Assembly (NCBI GenBank): GCA_016716185.1
Contig: JADJWV010000002.1
Location: 2,208,501 to 2,272,500, forward strand
DNA: 64,000 bases
Reading direction: 5' to 3'
Source: Saprospiraceae bacterium
GTDB taxonomy: Bacteria; Bacteroidota; Bacteroidia; Chitinophagales; Saprospiraceae
Part shown: one piece after another, positions 44,067 to 51,062 of the stretch
How the letters are laid out: each line of letters begins with the position of its first letter
Numbering within the stretch: position 1 is the first letter of the stretch
Made by a program: the position numbers and the translations under genes
Notes under the pieces: model-generated
Seen by the model: only the letters and a program-made list of their open reading frames with translations
What the model was told of the DNA's origin: nothing
The model's database searches: none

Positions 44067-44750
44067 TTATTGACGAAGCAGGTTTATCATTTCTTTTGCA
44101 ACGTACTGGTATTTACCCCCTTCATAATTCAACTGATTGAACAAGATCAAAGCCATTCTGGGTTCGTCGCATACCTTAAGCGCAGACCAGGCAAAATAAA
44201 ATTTGATATCGTCTCTGAATTCTACGTCCGAAGCCGCATTCTTTAAGGAAACAAGCTTATTCAACTTGCTTAATTTATGAGCAGCCGGTCCATATTGACC
44301 CATGTAAAGCTGAGACATCGCATGGTAAAATTTTGCACGTTCGTTTTCAGGCTGCAATTCTGTTATCTGGTAAAATAACTTAGATGCTTCTTTGAAATTG
44401 TAATTTTCAAAATGTTCAACTGCAGATGTCCAAAGTTTAAACTCATTCGTAGATTCTATGACATTTCCATCGTTGGCAGCGGACGCTAATGGCTCCCCAT
44501 CGGCACTGATTCCTCTGCGCTGTGATGGCTCATCCACAATACACCCGCCGCGGTAATCAGAAAGGTGGTCAAAACGAGTCTGTAAAAAATTTAACAAGAG
44601 CTTATCGTTCAGAAAATTCCTGTTTATGTTTTGGTCGATGAGGTTACATTTAATGAAATCAGTGCGAACTGCCGGTGCCTGCGCGAGGCTTTCACTACCT
44701 GTAAGCAAAATTGAGATGAAAAGAGAAACAAAAAGAGCATAATTTTTCAT
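44067..44750 (-). CDS. Exported protein with TPR-like helical region
   Basis: The 227-residue protein has a signal peptide (about 1-23, ending ESLAQ). The first half has two cysteines (KCNLID and GGCIVDEP) and no known domain. The second half (about 105-225) is helical with TPR-like pairs: LWTSAVEHFENYNFKEASKLFYQITELQPENERAKFYHAMSQLYMGQYGPAAHKL. It should be periplasmic or surface-attached and bind other proteins. Upstream, at 44833-44859, is the bipartite element shared with the sigma factor gene, the small twin-CX3C protein and the subtilisin/CHAT operon, so it is a likely member of that regulon. A strong terminator follows. Confidence 0.85.
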   Translation of the reverse strand: MKNYALFVSLFISILLTGSESLAQAPAVRTDFIKCNLIDQNINRNFLNDKLLLNFLQTRFDHLSDYRGGCIVDEPSQRRGISADGEPLASAANDGNVIESTNEFKLWTSAVEHFENYNFKEASKLFYQITELQPENERAKFYHAMSQLYMGQYGPAAHKLSKLNKLVSLKNAASDVEFRDDIKFYFAWSALKVCDEPRMALILFNQLNYEGGKYQYVAKEMINLLRQ

Positions 44751-44832
44751 AATCGTAAAATTTAAAATTTTTTAATTTGCTTTGACTTTAAATTGTTATT
44801 ACAATTTTTAATCAATCGCTATCATACATATG

Positions 44833-44859
44833 GTGTAAATGGGTCTAAAAAATTAAGGC
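44833..44859 (-). promoter_or_regulatory. Shared regulon element GCCTTAAT-N12-TTTACAC (copy 1)
   Basis: On the minus strand GCCTTAAT (44859-44852), 12 bases and TTTACAC (44839-44833) form the element, preceded by an A/T tract (AAAAAATATTTTTT). It lies 82 bases before the ATG of the exported TPR-like gene. Copies with identical 12-base spacing stand before three other transcription units. Confidence 0.7.
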
Positions 44860-44947
44860 AGAGAAAAAATATTTTTTCGGATTTTTAATTAGAGTATGCC
44901 GAGTTTATTTCATTCCATTCAATCTCCAAAAAATTGATTTCAATGAA

Positions 44948-45082
44948 GGGGACTTCTAAAAAATCTCTCAGACGAAGCGTGTGAATTTTTTTAACTCAGA
45001 GTTTACTGTTGTATCCCGCTCAGCGGGAGAGGAGTTTAAAAAATTTGAACAACGAAGTATCGCGGATTTTTAGAAGTGCCCT
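44948..45082. repeat. About 135-bp imperfect palindromic element (MITE-like)
   Basis: The outer arms GGGGACTTCTAAAAAATC and GGATTTTTAGAAGTGCCC are inverted repeats with an 11-bp perfect core. A second inner pair reads AATTTTTTTAACTC and GAGTTTAAAAAATT. The centre is the palindrome TCCCGCTCAGCGGGA (45014-45028). No coding frame is present. Nested symmetry of this kind is usual in miniature transposable elements or large RNA hairpins. The rest of the 44751-45182 spacer holds only the regulon element. Confidence 0.6.
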
Positions 45083-45182
45083 GAATATAATTAAACACAC
45101 AGAATGATATACAGGGCGTTTTGACTATTGATATGCATTCTTTAGGTGTTCTCATGATTCGGAAGGACTTATATGAAATAAA

Positions 45183-45216
45183 AAAGCAAAGACCCTGCGT
45201 TCAAGATCTTTGCTTT
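45183..45216 (-). terminator. Intrinsic terminator of the twin-CX3C gene
   Basis: On the minus strand AAAGCAAAGA (45216-45207) and TCTTTGCTTT (45192-45183) form a perfect 10-bp stem with a T run after it. It begins 26 bases after the stop at 45243. Confidence 0.85.
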
Positions 45217-45242
45217 GAGAAAAGCTGTATGCAAGTTTCGTC

Positions 45243-45587
45243 TTATTTTCCAGGCCTTTTTCCCAGAAGGAAGAACCTGTAGCGACAGTGAAACCAACAA
45301 GGTCCATTCACCACATCGCGGGGATCGCCACACTGTTTGTAACAGTATTCAAAAATGATGGCATTGGTAATCGGATCATTTTTGGAAACAGATGCTTTCC
45401 CTGGCGAAACGACCTTCAGGCTTGTCGCCGCTGTGGCGCTCACATCTGATACATTTGCATCTGCATAATCAGCATGATAAGATGGACTGGCCACAGGGTA
45501 GGCTTTACGATTTTCTTCTTGGGTTTCGAGAACCGGAATAGATAACCACATTAACAGTGGAAGAGAAAGAAACATGGAAGTTTTCAT
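45243..45587 (-). CDS. Small exported protein with twin CX3C motif
   Basis: The 114-residue protein has a signal peptide (about 1-21, LSLPLLMWLSIPVLETQ), a low-complexity Ala/Ser/Val linker (about 25-70) and a C-terminal module with CYKQC, ten residues, CWFHC, and a basic end. CX3C-X10-CX3C is the spacing class of disulfide-clamped helical hairpins, known from the small Tim and CHCH proteins of mitochondria. I know of no bacterial family with which to identify it. It has its own regulon element upstream at the same distance (81 bases) as the exported TPR-like gene, and its own terminator. It is divergent from the sigma factor gene. A role as envelope signal or protease substrate is speculation. 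Confidence 0.78.
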   Translation of the reverse strand: MKTSMFLSLPLLMWLSIPVLETQEENRKAYPVASPSYHADYADANVSDVSATAATSLKVVSPGKASVSKNDPITNAIIFEYCYKQCGDPRDVVNGPCWFHCRYRFFLLGKRPGK

Positions 45588-45668
45588 GGCTAATAATTTT
45601 AAAAGTTAAAAAAATAATTTTCTGGTACCTGCTCTTTATATATTTTCAAGATCAAATACAATTGAATG

Positions 45669-45695
45669 GTGTGAAAACTTTTAAAAAATTAAGGC
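45669..45695 (-). promoter_or_regulatory. Shared regulon element GCCTTAAT-N12-TTCACAC (copy 2)
   Basis: On the minus strand GCCTTAAT (45695-45688), 12 bases and TTCACAC (45675-45669), preceded by an A/T tract. The 81-base leader to the ATG at 45587 is within one base of the leader in copy 1. Confidence 0.7.
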
Positions 45696-45731
45696 TCATC
45701 AAAAAAATATTTTAATATGATCAAATTTAAT

Positions 45732-45752
45732 CGGTTCGCAAACCGGTTCGCA
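45732..45752. promoter_or_regulatory. Direct repeat CGGTTCGCA x2 in the divergent region
   Basis: CGGTTCGCA occurs at 45732-45740 and 45744-45752, start to start 12 bases. It lies between the divergent twin-CX3C gene and sigma factor gene, about 140 bases from the sigma promoter element. It could be an operator, and nothing else in this 335-base spacer is recognisable apart from the two regulon elements. Confidence 0.25.
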
Positions 45753-45888
45753 AGGAATATTAAAACTATTCTAGCCAGAAACAAGCTCCTATACATAAAA
45801 TATCCGTACGAACCTGGAATGATCCATTATATTAACAATAATACTAATGCATAAAAGTCTTGTTTTAAATAAAAAAAATCAGGAACTG

Positions 45889-45915
45889 GCCTTAATAATT
45901 GGCTTATTTTTACAC
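45889..45915 (+). promoter_or_regulatory. Shared regulon element GCCTTAAT-N12-TTTACAC (copy 3), sigma factor gene
   Basis: GCCTTAAT (45889-45896), 12 bases and TTTACAC (45909-45915), with an A/T tract (TTTTAAATAAAAAAAATC) upstream. The ATG at 45923 is seven bases downstream, so the transcript is nearly leaderless. Its place before the sigma gene suggests autoregulation. Confidence 0.7.
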
Positions 45916-45922
45916 AAACAAT

Positions 45923-46528
45923 ATGTTTGATCCCATGTGCAAGTCTTGTGAGTCATTTCAAAGTAACATCCAACAGGGGGACGCAGGCCGAAAGACGGCT
46001 GCCCGTCTCCTTTTTGAAGAGGAAATTATCCAAAAACACGCGAAATATTTTTACTGGAAATATCAACGCTTTGTTTCTCTGAACTTTGAAAACTGGGAAG
46101 ACTTCTACGTCGAGATCGTACTGAGAATTTTCCATGAGAAGGAATCCGGGAGAGGTCCCAGGGAAAATTGCGAAGGATATTATTACAAGCTCACCCGGAA
46201 TATTTGTGAAGAAATGGTACGTGCAGCTACAAAATCAAAAGAAGTACAAAAGCATCTGGCCAACCTCGATGAACTTACCGGAGATCCATTGATCATCGAG
46301 AAAGTGAAAAAGTACATTTTCAAACTCGAATGCAAATGCAGTACTTTATTGTATCACTATCATATTGAAGAGAACCTGGTCAGAGAAAAACAAGCGCTCG
46401 TAGCGCTCTTGCTGGAAAAGTGCGGAAAGCCATATACTACCGGTTCGATACCGGTTCATCTTTCCGGATGCCTGGACAAATTACACCAATTGATTTCCAA
46501 CGACCCCGATAAGATTTTTGAATCATGA
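45923..46528 (+). CDS. ECF-like sigma-70 family protein (divergent)
   Basis: From ATG 45923 the protein has 201 residues. A TTG at 45899 lies inside the promoter element and is rejected as start. Region 2 is recognisable: NWEDFYVEIVLRIF matches the usual DLVQExFLRxW helix, and GYYYKLTRNICEEMVRAA matches the WLYRIARNLxxDxLR helix that melts the promoter. Region 4 is less typical: CSTLLYHYHIEENLVREKQALVALLLEKCGK and LSGCLDKLHQLI fit a helix-turn-helix with an unusual recognition part. Its stop overlaps the next start as ATGA, the usual coupling of sigma and anti-sigma genes. The same promoter element stands before this gene and three other units. Identification as a sigma factor is probable, not certain. 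Confidence 0.75.
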   Translation: MFDPMCKSCESFQSNIQQGDAGRKTAARLLFEEEIIQKHAKYFYWKYQRFVSLNFENWEDFYVEIVLRIFHEKESGRGPRENCEGYYYKLTRNICEEMVRAATKSKEVQKHLANLDELTGDPLIIEKVKKYIFKLECKCSTLLYHYHIEENLVREKQALVALLLEKCGKPYTTGSIPVHLSGCLDKLHQLISNDPDKIFES

Positions 46529-47319
46529 AACAAAGTACCCACATAAAACAATTTGAAGCTTATCTCAACAAGAAACTTGATGAACAGGAGCATCTGGCAT
46601 TTAAAGAGCAATTAAAAACAGATCCTTTATTCAAAAAAGAATTCTTGCAGTATTTGTTGAGTCTTGCCAGCTGGTCGAATTCTAAACTCGATGTTGACCG
46701 GGAAATGATGAAGCAGGTATATGCCGAACTTCAACCGAAACCTTATCAGAAACCGGATCAGGTTTATCTTTTTAAAAGATTTGTTTCGGATCATCTGAAA
46801 ACAATATCAGTTGCTGCCAGCCTTCTTTTATTGGTTTCAGTAACTATCCTGCTGTACCAGGATTCTTCAACATCGTCTGAGCAAATTTTAGCGCAGCTCT
46901 TTATAGAGCCGGTCAGTATGGAGCGGGCAAGTGCTGTAGAAAAAAAGTTTTTCGAAAAAGCCTCTTACTTTTATTATCAGGATAAACCTCTCATAGACAG
47001 TCTGGAGGCACATGCTGCAAAAAGCACCGGATTCAGCATCCCAAAATATTACTTAGCGCATGCTTATTTCAAAAACAAGGAGTACAAAAAAGCGCTGGAA
47101 CTGTTTGTAAGCTGTCTTGGCAATCTGGATTACATCAATCAGGTTCCTCAGTTACAAGGCTCCGACGCAGATTTGCGATTCAACACGGTGCTGGCAAAAG
47201 CCGCTCTGAATAAAGATAAAACTGAACTCCTGAAAGAACTCGATGCCATCGAAAAATCAATTGAACCCACGCATCCTTTGATGGAAAAATTGAATGCATT
47301 AAGGAAAAAATTGAAGTGA
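46525..47319 (+). CDS. Membrane-anchored TPR protein, putative anti-sigma partner
   Basis: The 264-residue protein has a cytoplasmic N-terminal region (1-85) with FEAYLNKKLDEQEHLAFKEQLKTDPLFKKEFLQYL, which resembles the start of many Bacteroidetes anti-sigma factors. One membrane helix follows at about 92-110 (TISVAASLLLLVSVTILLY), then a periplasmic TPR-like region (about 125-264) with YYLAHAYFKNKEYKKALELFVSCL. The four-base overlap with the sigma-like gene supports a sigma/anti-sigma pair; the TPR part could sense a periplasmic protein. No zinc-binding anti-sigma motif is present. It ends before a long intergenic repeat region. Confidence 0.75.
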   Translation: MKQSTHIKQFEAYLNKKLDEQEHLAFKEQLKTDPLFKKEFLQYLLSLASWSNSKLDVDREMMKQVYAELQPKPYQKPDQVYLFKRFVSDHLKTISVAASLLLLVSVTILLYQDSSTSSEQILAQLFIEPVSMERASAVEKKFFEKASYFYYQDKPLIDSLEAHAAKSTGFSIPKYYLAHAYFKNKEYKKALELFVSCLGNLDYINQVPQLQGSDADLRFNTVLAKAALNKDKTELLKELDAIEKSIEPTHPLMEKLNALRKKLK

Positions 47320-47370
47320 GACCAAGCTAAAGTTGAAGATAAAATTGAGCTTTCTACATTTTGAAGATTT

Positions 47371-47430
47371 GTCCCGATAAAATATTGGGAATTATTTCTT
47401 TACTAAAATATTATGTCATTTTATCGGGAT
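47371..47430 (+). repeat. 60-bp palindromic-ended element, copy B
   Basis: It begins GTCCCGATAAAAT and ends ATTTTATCGGGAT, with an AATTATTT centre. Its 3' flank TTCGAC leads straight into octamer words. Confidence 0.8.
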
Positions 47431-47655
47431 TTCGACTTTTTGACTTTTTGACTTTTTGTCTTTTTGACGTTTCGAAGTTTCGAACTTTCGAAGTTTCGAC
47501 ACTTCGGGATTTTGACTTTTTGATAAAAACCTAAATAAAAGATCTGCGTAAATCTGCGTAATTAGCGGGAAATAAATGGAAGAGGTTTTTCGACTTTTCG
47601 ACATTTCGACATTTCGATATTTCGACACTTCGGGATTTTGACTTTTTGACTTTTT

Positions 47656-47715
47656 GTCCCGATAAAATAAAGCTAATTATTTCATTTCCTATAAATCATG
47701 CCATTTTATCGGGAT
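47656..47715 (+). repeat. 60-bp palindromic-ended element, copy C
   Basis: It has the same ends and exactly the same length as copy B, with AAAGCTAATTATTTC as the interior start. It is flanked on both sides by octamer words. Confidence 0.8.
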
Positions 47716-47968
47716 TTTGACGTTTCGAAGTTTCGAAGTTTCGAAGTTTCGACACTTCGGGATTTTGACTTTTTGACTTTTTAATGATAAATTAAATATA
47801 AAGATCTGCGTAAATCTGCGGGAAAAATGGAAGAGATTTTTCGAAGCTTGGACGTTTCGACATTTTGACTTTTTGTCTTTTTGACTTTTTGTCTTTTTGA
47901 TAAAAACCTAAATGAAAGATCTGCGTAAATCTGCGTAATTAGCGGGAAATAAATGGAAGAGGTTTTTC

Positions 47969-48028
47969 GTCCCGATAAAATAAAGCTACCTATTTCTTTT
48001 CTAAAATGTTATTCTATTTTATCGGGAT
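47969..48028 (+). repeat. 60-bp palindromic-ended element, copy D
   Basis: It has the same ends and length; the interior AAAGCTACCTATTTC is close to copy C. It ends 18 bases before the stop codon of the CHAT gene and may act as its transcript end. Confidence 0.8.
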
Positions 48029-48046
48029 TTCGACCTCAGATATACC

Positions 48047-50983
48047 TTAAAGTTTCCGGTTCTGGAATTTGTATTTAGAAATCCAGATACCCAGCATCAA
48101 TATTAGAATCGATACCAGCACCATCAGGAGATAGTTGGGTCCGTCGTTCGCCGGAGAGTACGCTTGGGTATTTCCAATCAGAATGAGGCCAGCCCATTCA
48201 TCCGGATAAACGGCTTTTCCGGCATTTAAATATTCCCTTTTACTTTCTGCCAATGCGACATCTTTGGGTTTGCCTTCATTAAAAAATTTCTTGTAAAATC
48301 CGGGAATGATCTTAGAAGCCCCTTGCGTTTGGATTTTCCAAAGTGTTGTAATCAGTGCCTTTACGCCGGCGTAAGTGAAACCGCGGGCAAGAGATAAATT
48401 ACCTTCACCTTCATGCAATGTACCAAGGGCTGTTTCACAAGCTGTTAATGAAATCAATTCCTGATGCATCGGAATATGATAAAGTTCTTTCAAAAACAGA
48501 AACTGATTAGAATCTGGTGTGTCAGATTTTTGATCAAATGAAATAAAGCTTTCATTAGGATCTGAGGCCTCAAATCCATGAGCAGAAATATGAAGAAAAC
48601 GAAATTGCTCCTTTGCATTTAGAAAATCCTGCTTTGTCGAGGATTTTAACATAGTGGAAGCGGGAACGGCGCGGTATATTTCATTGATTTCCTCCTTTTG
48701 ATATTTCATGTGAGACAAATATTCCGATGTCTTTTGGAATTCGGGTGCTATCAACGCAAAGCTTTTAGAAAATCTATTTAAATTAGTAGGCGCATTCATC
48801 AATTCCAACATGCTTGCAGAAAAAGAATAACTGATATCAAAGTGTTGGATCAGAAAATTTTGAGCTTTTACGTGATCAATAACTTTTTCGCTAACTGAGT
48901 CACGGGTAATTATTAATGCGTCAAATGATAAATTACTTAATACTCCATCCGGAATAATTACCAATCGCTTATTTAGTTGAATTTTATTTCTTATCTTCCC
49001 AATCAATAAAGAATATAGTTCTTTTGATTCAGAACAAAATTCTTTTTCATATTCTTCTGAGATCAAACCCAATTCATTGACAGGATTTATATTTTTTCTG
49101 AAGCCTGATACTTTTGAGTACAGATGACTTTTTAAAATCTGCACGGTATCAAGAAAAAATGCATCCTTCTGAATGGCAAATATGATTAATGCTGAATCAT
49201 GAATAAAATATTTAATCATGGATTGGTCTGAATCCAAAAGTTTGATCATATCGCGTGCCGGATCTTCAGTAACGCCTTGATATTTTAAAGCATAATATGC
49301 ATGAGCTTCGCTCTTTAATCTTTCAATAAATCTTCGTTGCTTACCCTGTATAATTTCCCCCTTTAGGATATTTTCGTTGTCTTCCAATTGTATTTGATTC
49401 AATTCCAACTCCAGTCGGTATAAATCGTCTGGCAATAATTGCTTTGAATTTTGCAATCTAGCTGCCTCCAGGAGTAAAAAGGCTTTCGCATGTTCGGCAA
49501 AATGAAACGCCTGTTTTTTGAAAAATTCATTCCCGGTTTTGAAAAACAATTTGGTCATATCCCATACGGCATCTGGTATCCAAATTCTGGATTTAGCGGC
49601 CAAAGCCAGTTTAGCTTGATCACTTATGTATCCTGCTCTTATTAAATTCATTAATCGAGCCAAGCTGTCGTAAGCCATTTGAGAATAATGGCCATGACTC
49701 CTGCTAGAATCTGCCAATAATAAATGTGCTCTCCCTAAACTACCCAAGAGATACAATCCTAAATCGTATGAATCTCCAAATGATTCCAAATTAGGTATTT
49801 GGCCTATTTCCAAATTCTGCCCTGTAACCAGTGACGCAGCATATTTGTAATTTTCCAATCCTTCTGACTTGGCACCCGCTTGAATTAAATTAGATCCAAG
49901 ATTGATATATAGTGCTATAGCATCTTCATTCTTTTTATTTTTTCGAAAAATTTGGTTTAGATATATTCCTTGTTTTAATGTAGTAATAGCCTTATCGTAT
50001 TGACGCAAATAAAAAAGTGTTGCACCCTTATTTCTGACGGCAGTAATCATGGATGCCGTATCCTGAATCTTATTAAAATCTCTCCAAGCCAAATCATAAA
50101 AGTCGAGTGAATTTCTATACGCCTGCAATGAACTGTTTTTCGAAGAAACGCAATTCGCTGAATCCAACCAGAGGTTGCCCATGATCATCTTTATTCTTGC
50201 TAAACTTTTTATCGAATCCACTCCGGAATTGTGGCTTTTTGTGATGTCCAATCCCAGCGAGCCTATTTCAAGTCCTTTATGGTACTCCCGGCTCGCCTGA
50301 TAAGTCAAACAACCATTTGCAATTAAATCTTGTACCACCCAACTTGTTTTTTTCCAATTTTCACTCGATAAACAATCGTGACTGCGAATACAATTGAATA
50401 CTGTATTCAAAGCTTTTTCAAACTGAAAAATAGATTGTCGATAGTCACCAATAATTCTAAAACACTCGCTCGCTTTGGATCGATTGTATATTTGTGGAAA
50501 CACCTCAAATCGATTATCATTAATATTAACTGAATCAAAATACTTCAGGGCTTGGTAATAATTCCCGTCATACATATAGGCTGTACCCATATTGCTCCAC
50601 GATCTTAATACATCAACATGAAGAGTGTCTCCATAATACAATTTCCGGAGTTTAAGCGAAACCCGATGAAATTTTAAAGCCCAAGTCAAATTACCTGAGA
50701 GATAGTTATTGCCTTTTGAATGAAATCTGTTGGCAAGCATTAAATATACTGAATCTAAGGTTTCAATACAATCCATCGAAGAAATGGTATCCAAAATGGT
50801 CACTAAAACAGTATCTGAAATTTCATTCAGTTTTAAGTTATACTCTTTTAATTTTTTTTGACACGAATCATCTGAGATCTCTTTATAATTAAAATTGGGG
50901 TCTGTGCATTGACTGAAGACAAAGACATGCAGGCCCAAATACCAACTCCAACAATTTGTAGACAAGATGCGACGAGTATTCAT
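48047..50983 (-). CDS. Exported TPR-CHAT caspase-like protease with C-terminal membrane anchor
   Basis: The 978-residue protein has an N-terminal hydrophobic signal (about 12-25). Helical repeats of TPR type cover about 70-560, with LTWALKFHRVSLKLRKLYYG, NMGTAYMYDGNYYQALKYFD and FYLRQYDKAITTLKQGIYLN. The CHAT domain is at about 640-935, and a membrane helix (about 947-967, LLMVLVSILILMLGIWIS) is followed by a short basic tail. The catalytic dyad of the caspase-like clan is intact: His802 in HISAHGFEAS and Cys849 in SLTACETALG, with GVKALITTLWKI after it. Because of the signal and C-terminal anchor the protease should face the periplasm. It is the second gene of an operon with a subtilisin (79-base gap), driven by the shared regulon element. 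Substrates are unknown. Confidence 0.9.
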   Translation of the reverse strand: MNTRRILSTNCWSWYLGLHVFVFSQCTDPNFNYKEISDDSCQKKLKEYNLKLNEISDTVLVTILDTISSMDCIETLDSVYLMLANRFHSKGNNYLSGNLTWALKFHRVSLKLRKLYYGDTLHVDVLRSWSNMGTAYMYDGNYYQALKYFDSVNINDNRFEVFPQIYNRSKASECFRIIGDYRQSIFQFEKALNTVFNCIRSHDCLSSENWKKTSWVVQDLIANGCLTYQASREYHKGLEIGSLGLDITKSHNSGVDSIKSLARIKMIMGNLWLDSANCVSSKNSSLQAYRNSLDFYDLAWRDFNKIQDTASMITAVRNKGATLFYLRQYDKAITTLKQGIYLNQIFRKNKKNEDAIALYINLGSNLIQAGAKSEGLENYKYAASLVTGQNLEIGQIPNLESFGDSYDLGLYLLGSLGRAHLLLADSSRSHGHYSQMAYDSLARLMNLIRAGYISDQAKLALAAKSRIWIPDAVWDMTKLFFKTGNEFFKKQAFHFAEHAKAFLLLEAARLQNSKQLLPDDLYRLELELNQIQLEDNENILKGEIIQGKQRRFIERLKSEAHAYYALKYQGVTEDPARDMIKLLDSDQSMIKYFIHDSALIIFAIQKDAFFLDTVQILKSHLYSKVSGFRKNINPVNELGLISEEYEKEFCSESKELYSLLIGKIRNKIQLNKRLVIIPDGVLSNLSFDALIITRDSVSEKVIDHVKAQNFLIQHFDISYSFSASMLELMNAPTNLNRFSKSFALIAPEFQKTSEYLSHMKYQKEEINEIYRAVPASTMLKSSTKQDFLNAKEQFRFLHISAHGFEASDPNESFISFDQKSDTPDSNQFLFLKELYHIPMHQELISLTACETALGTLHEGEGNLSLARGFTYAGVKALITTLWKIQTQGASKIIPGFYKKFFNEGKPKDVALAESKREYLNAGKAVYPDEWAGLILIGNTQAYSPANDGPNYLLMVLVSILILMLGIWISKYKFQNRKL

Positions 50984-51062
50984 GGAATTCGAATCACAAT
51001 AATATTAACCCAATAAATTAATAAATCCGTAATTATTGATCCAATCTTAATTCCTTCATGAA

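Larger units (their letters stand above)
47320..48046. repeat. Composite intergenic repeat region: octamer words, 60-bp palindromic elements and longer direct repeats
   Basis: Between two convergent genes the sequence alternates between words of the GACTTTTT, GAAGTTTC and GACACTTC kind and three 60-bp elements with GTCCCGATAAAAT ends. A longer repeat with GATCTGCGTAAATCTGCG and AATGGAAGAG occurs three times (about 47539, 47811 and 47919). No supported gene is present; short minus-strand frames here are repeat products. Confidence 0.88.

Noticed and set aside
45732..45752. tRNA T-arm fragment (GGTTCG words)
   Set aside because: The words only repeat themselves; no acceptor or anticodon stems can be drawn around them.
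45899..45925. TTG 45899 as the start of the sigma-like gene
   Set aside because: The codon lies between the two halves of the promoter element, so it would not be part of the mRNA.
47416..47628. 70-codon minus-strand frame in the repeat region
   Set aside because: It consists of octamer words and part of a palindromic element; composition follows the repeat and not a protein.
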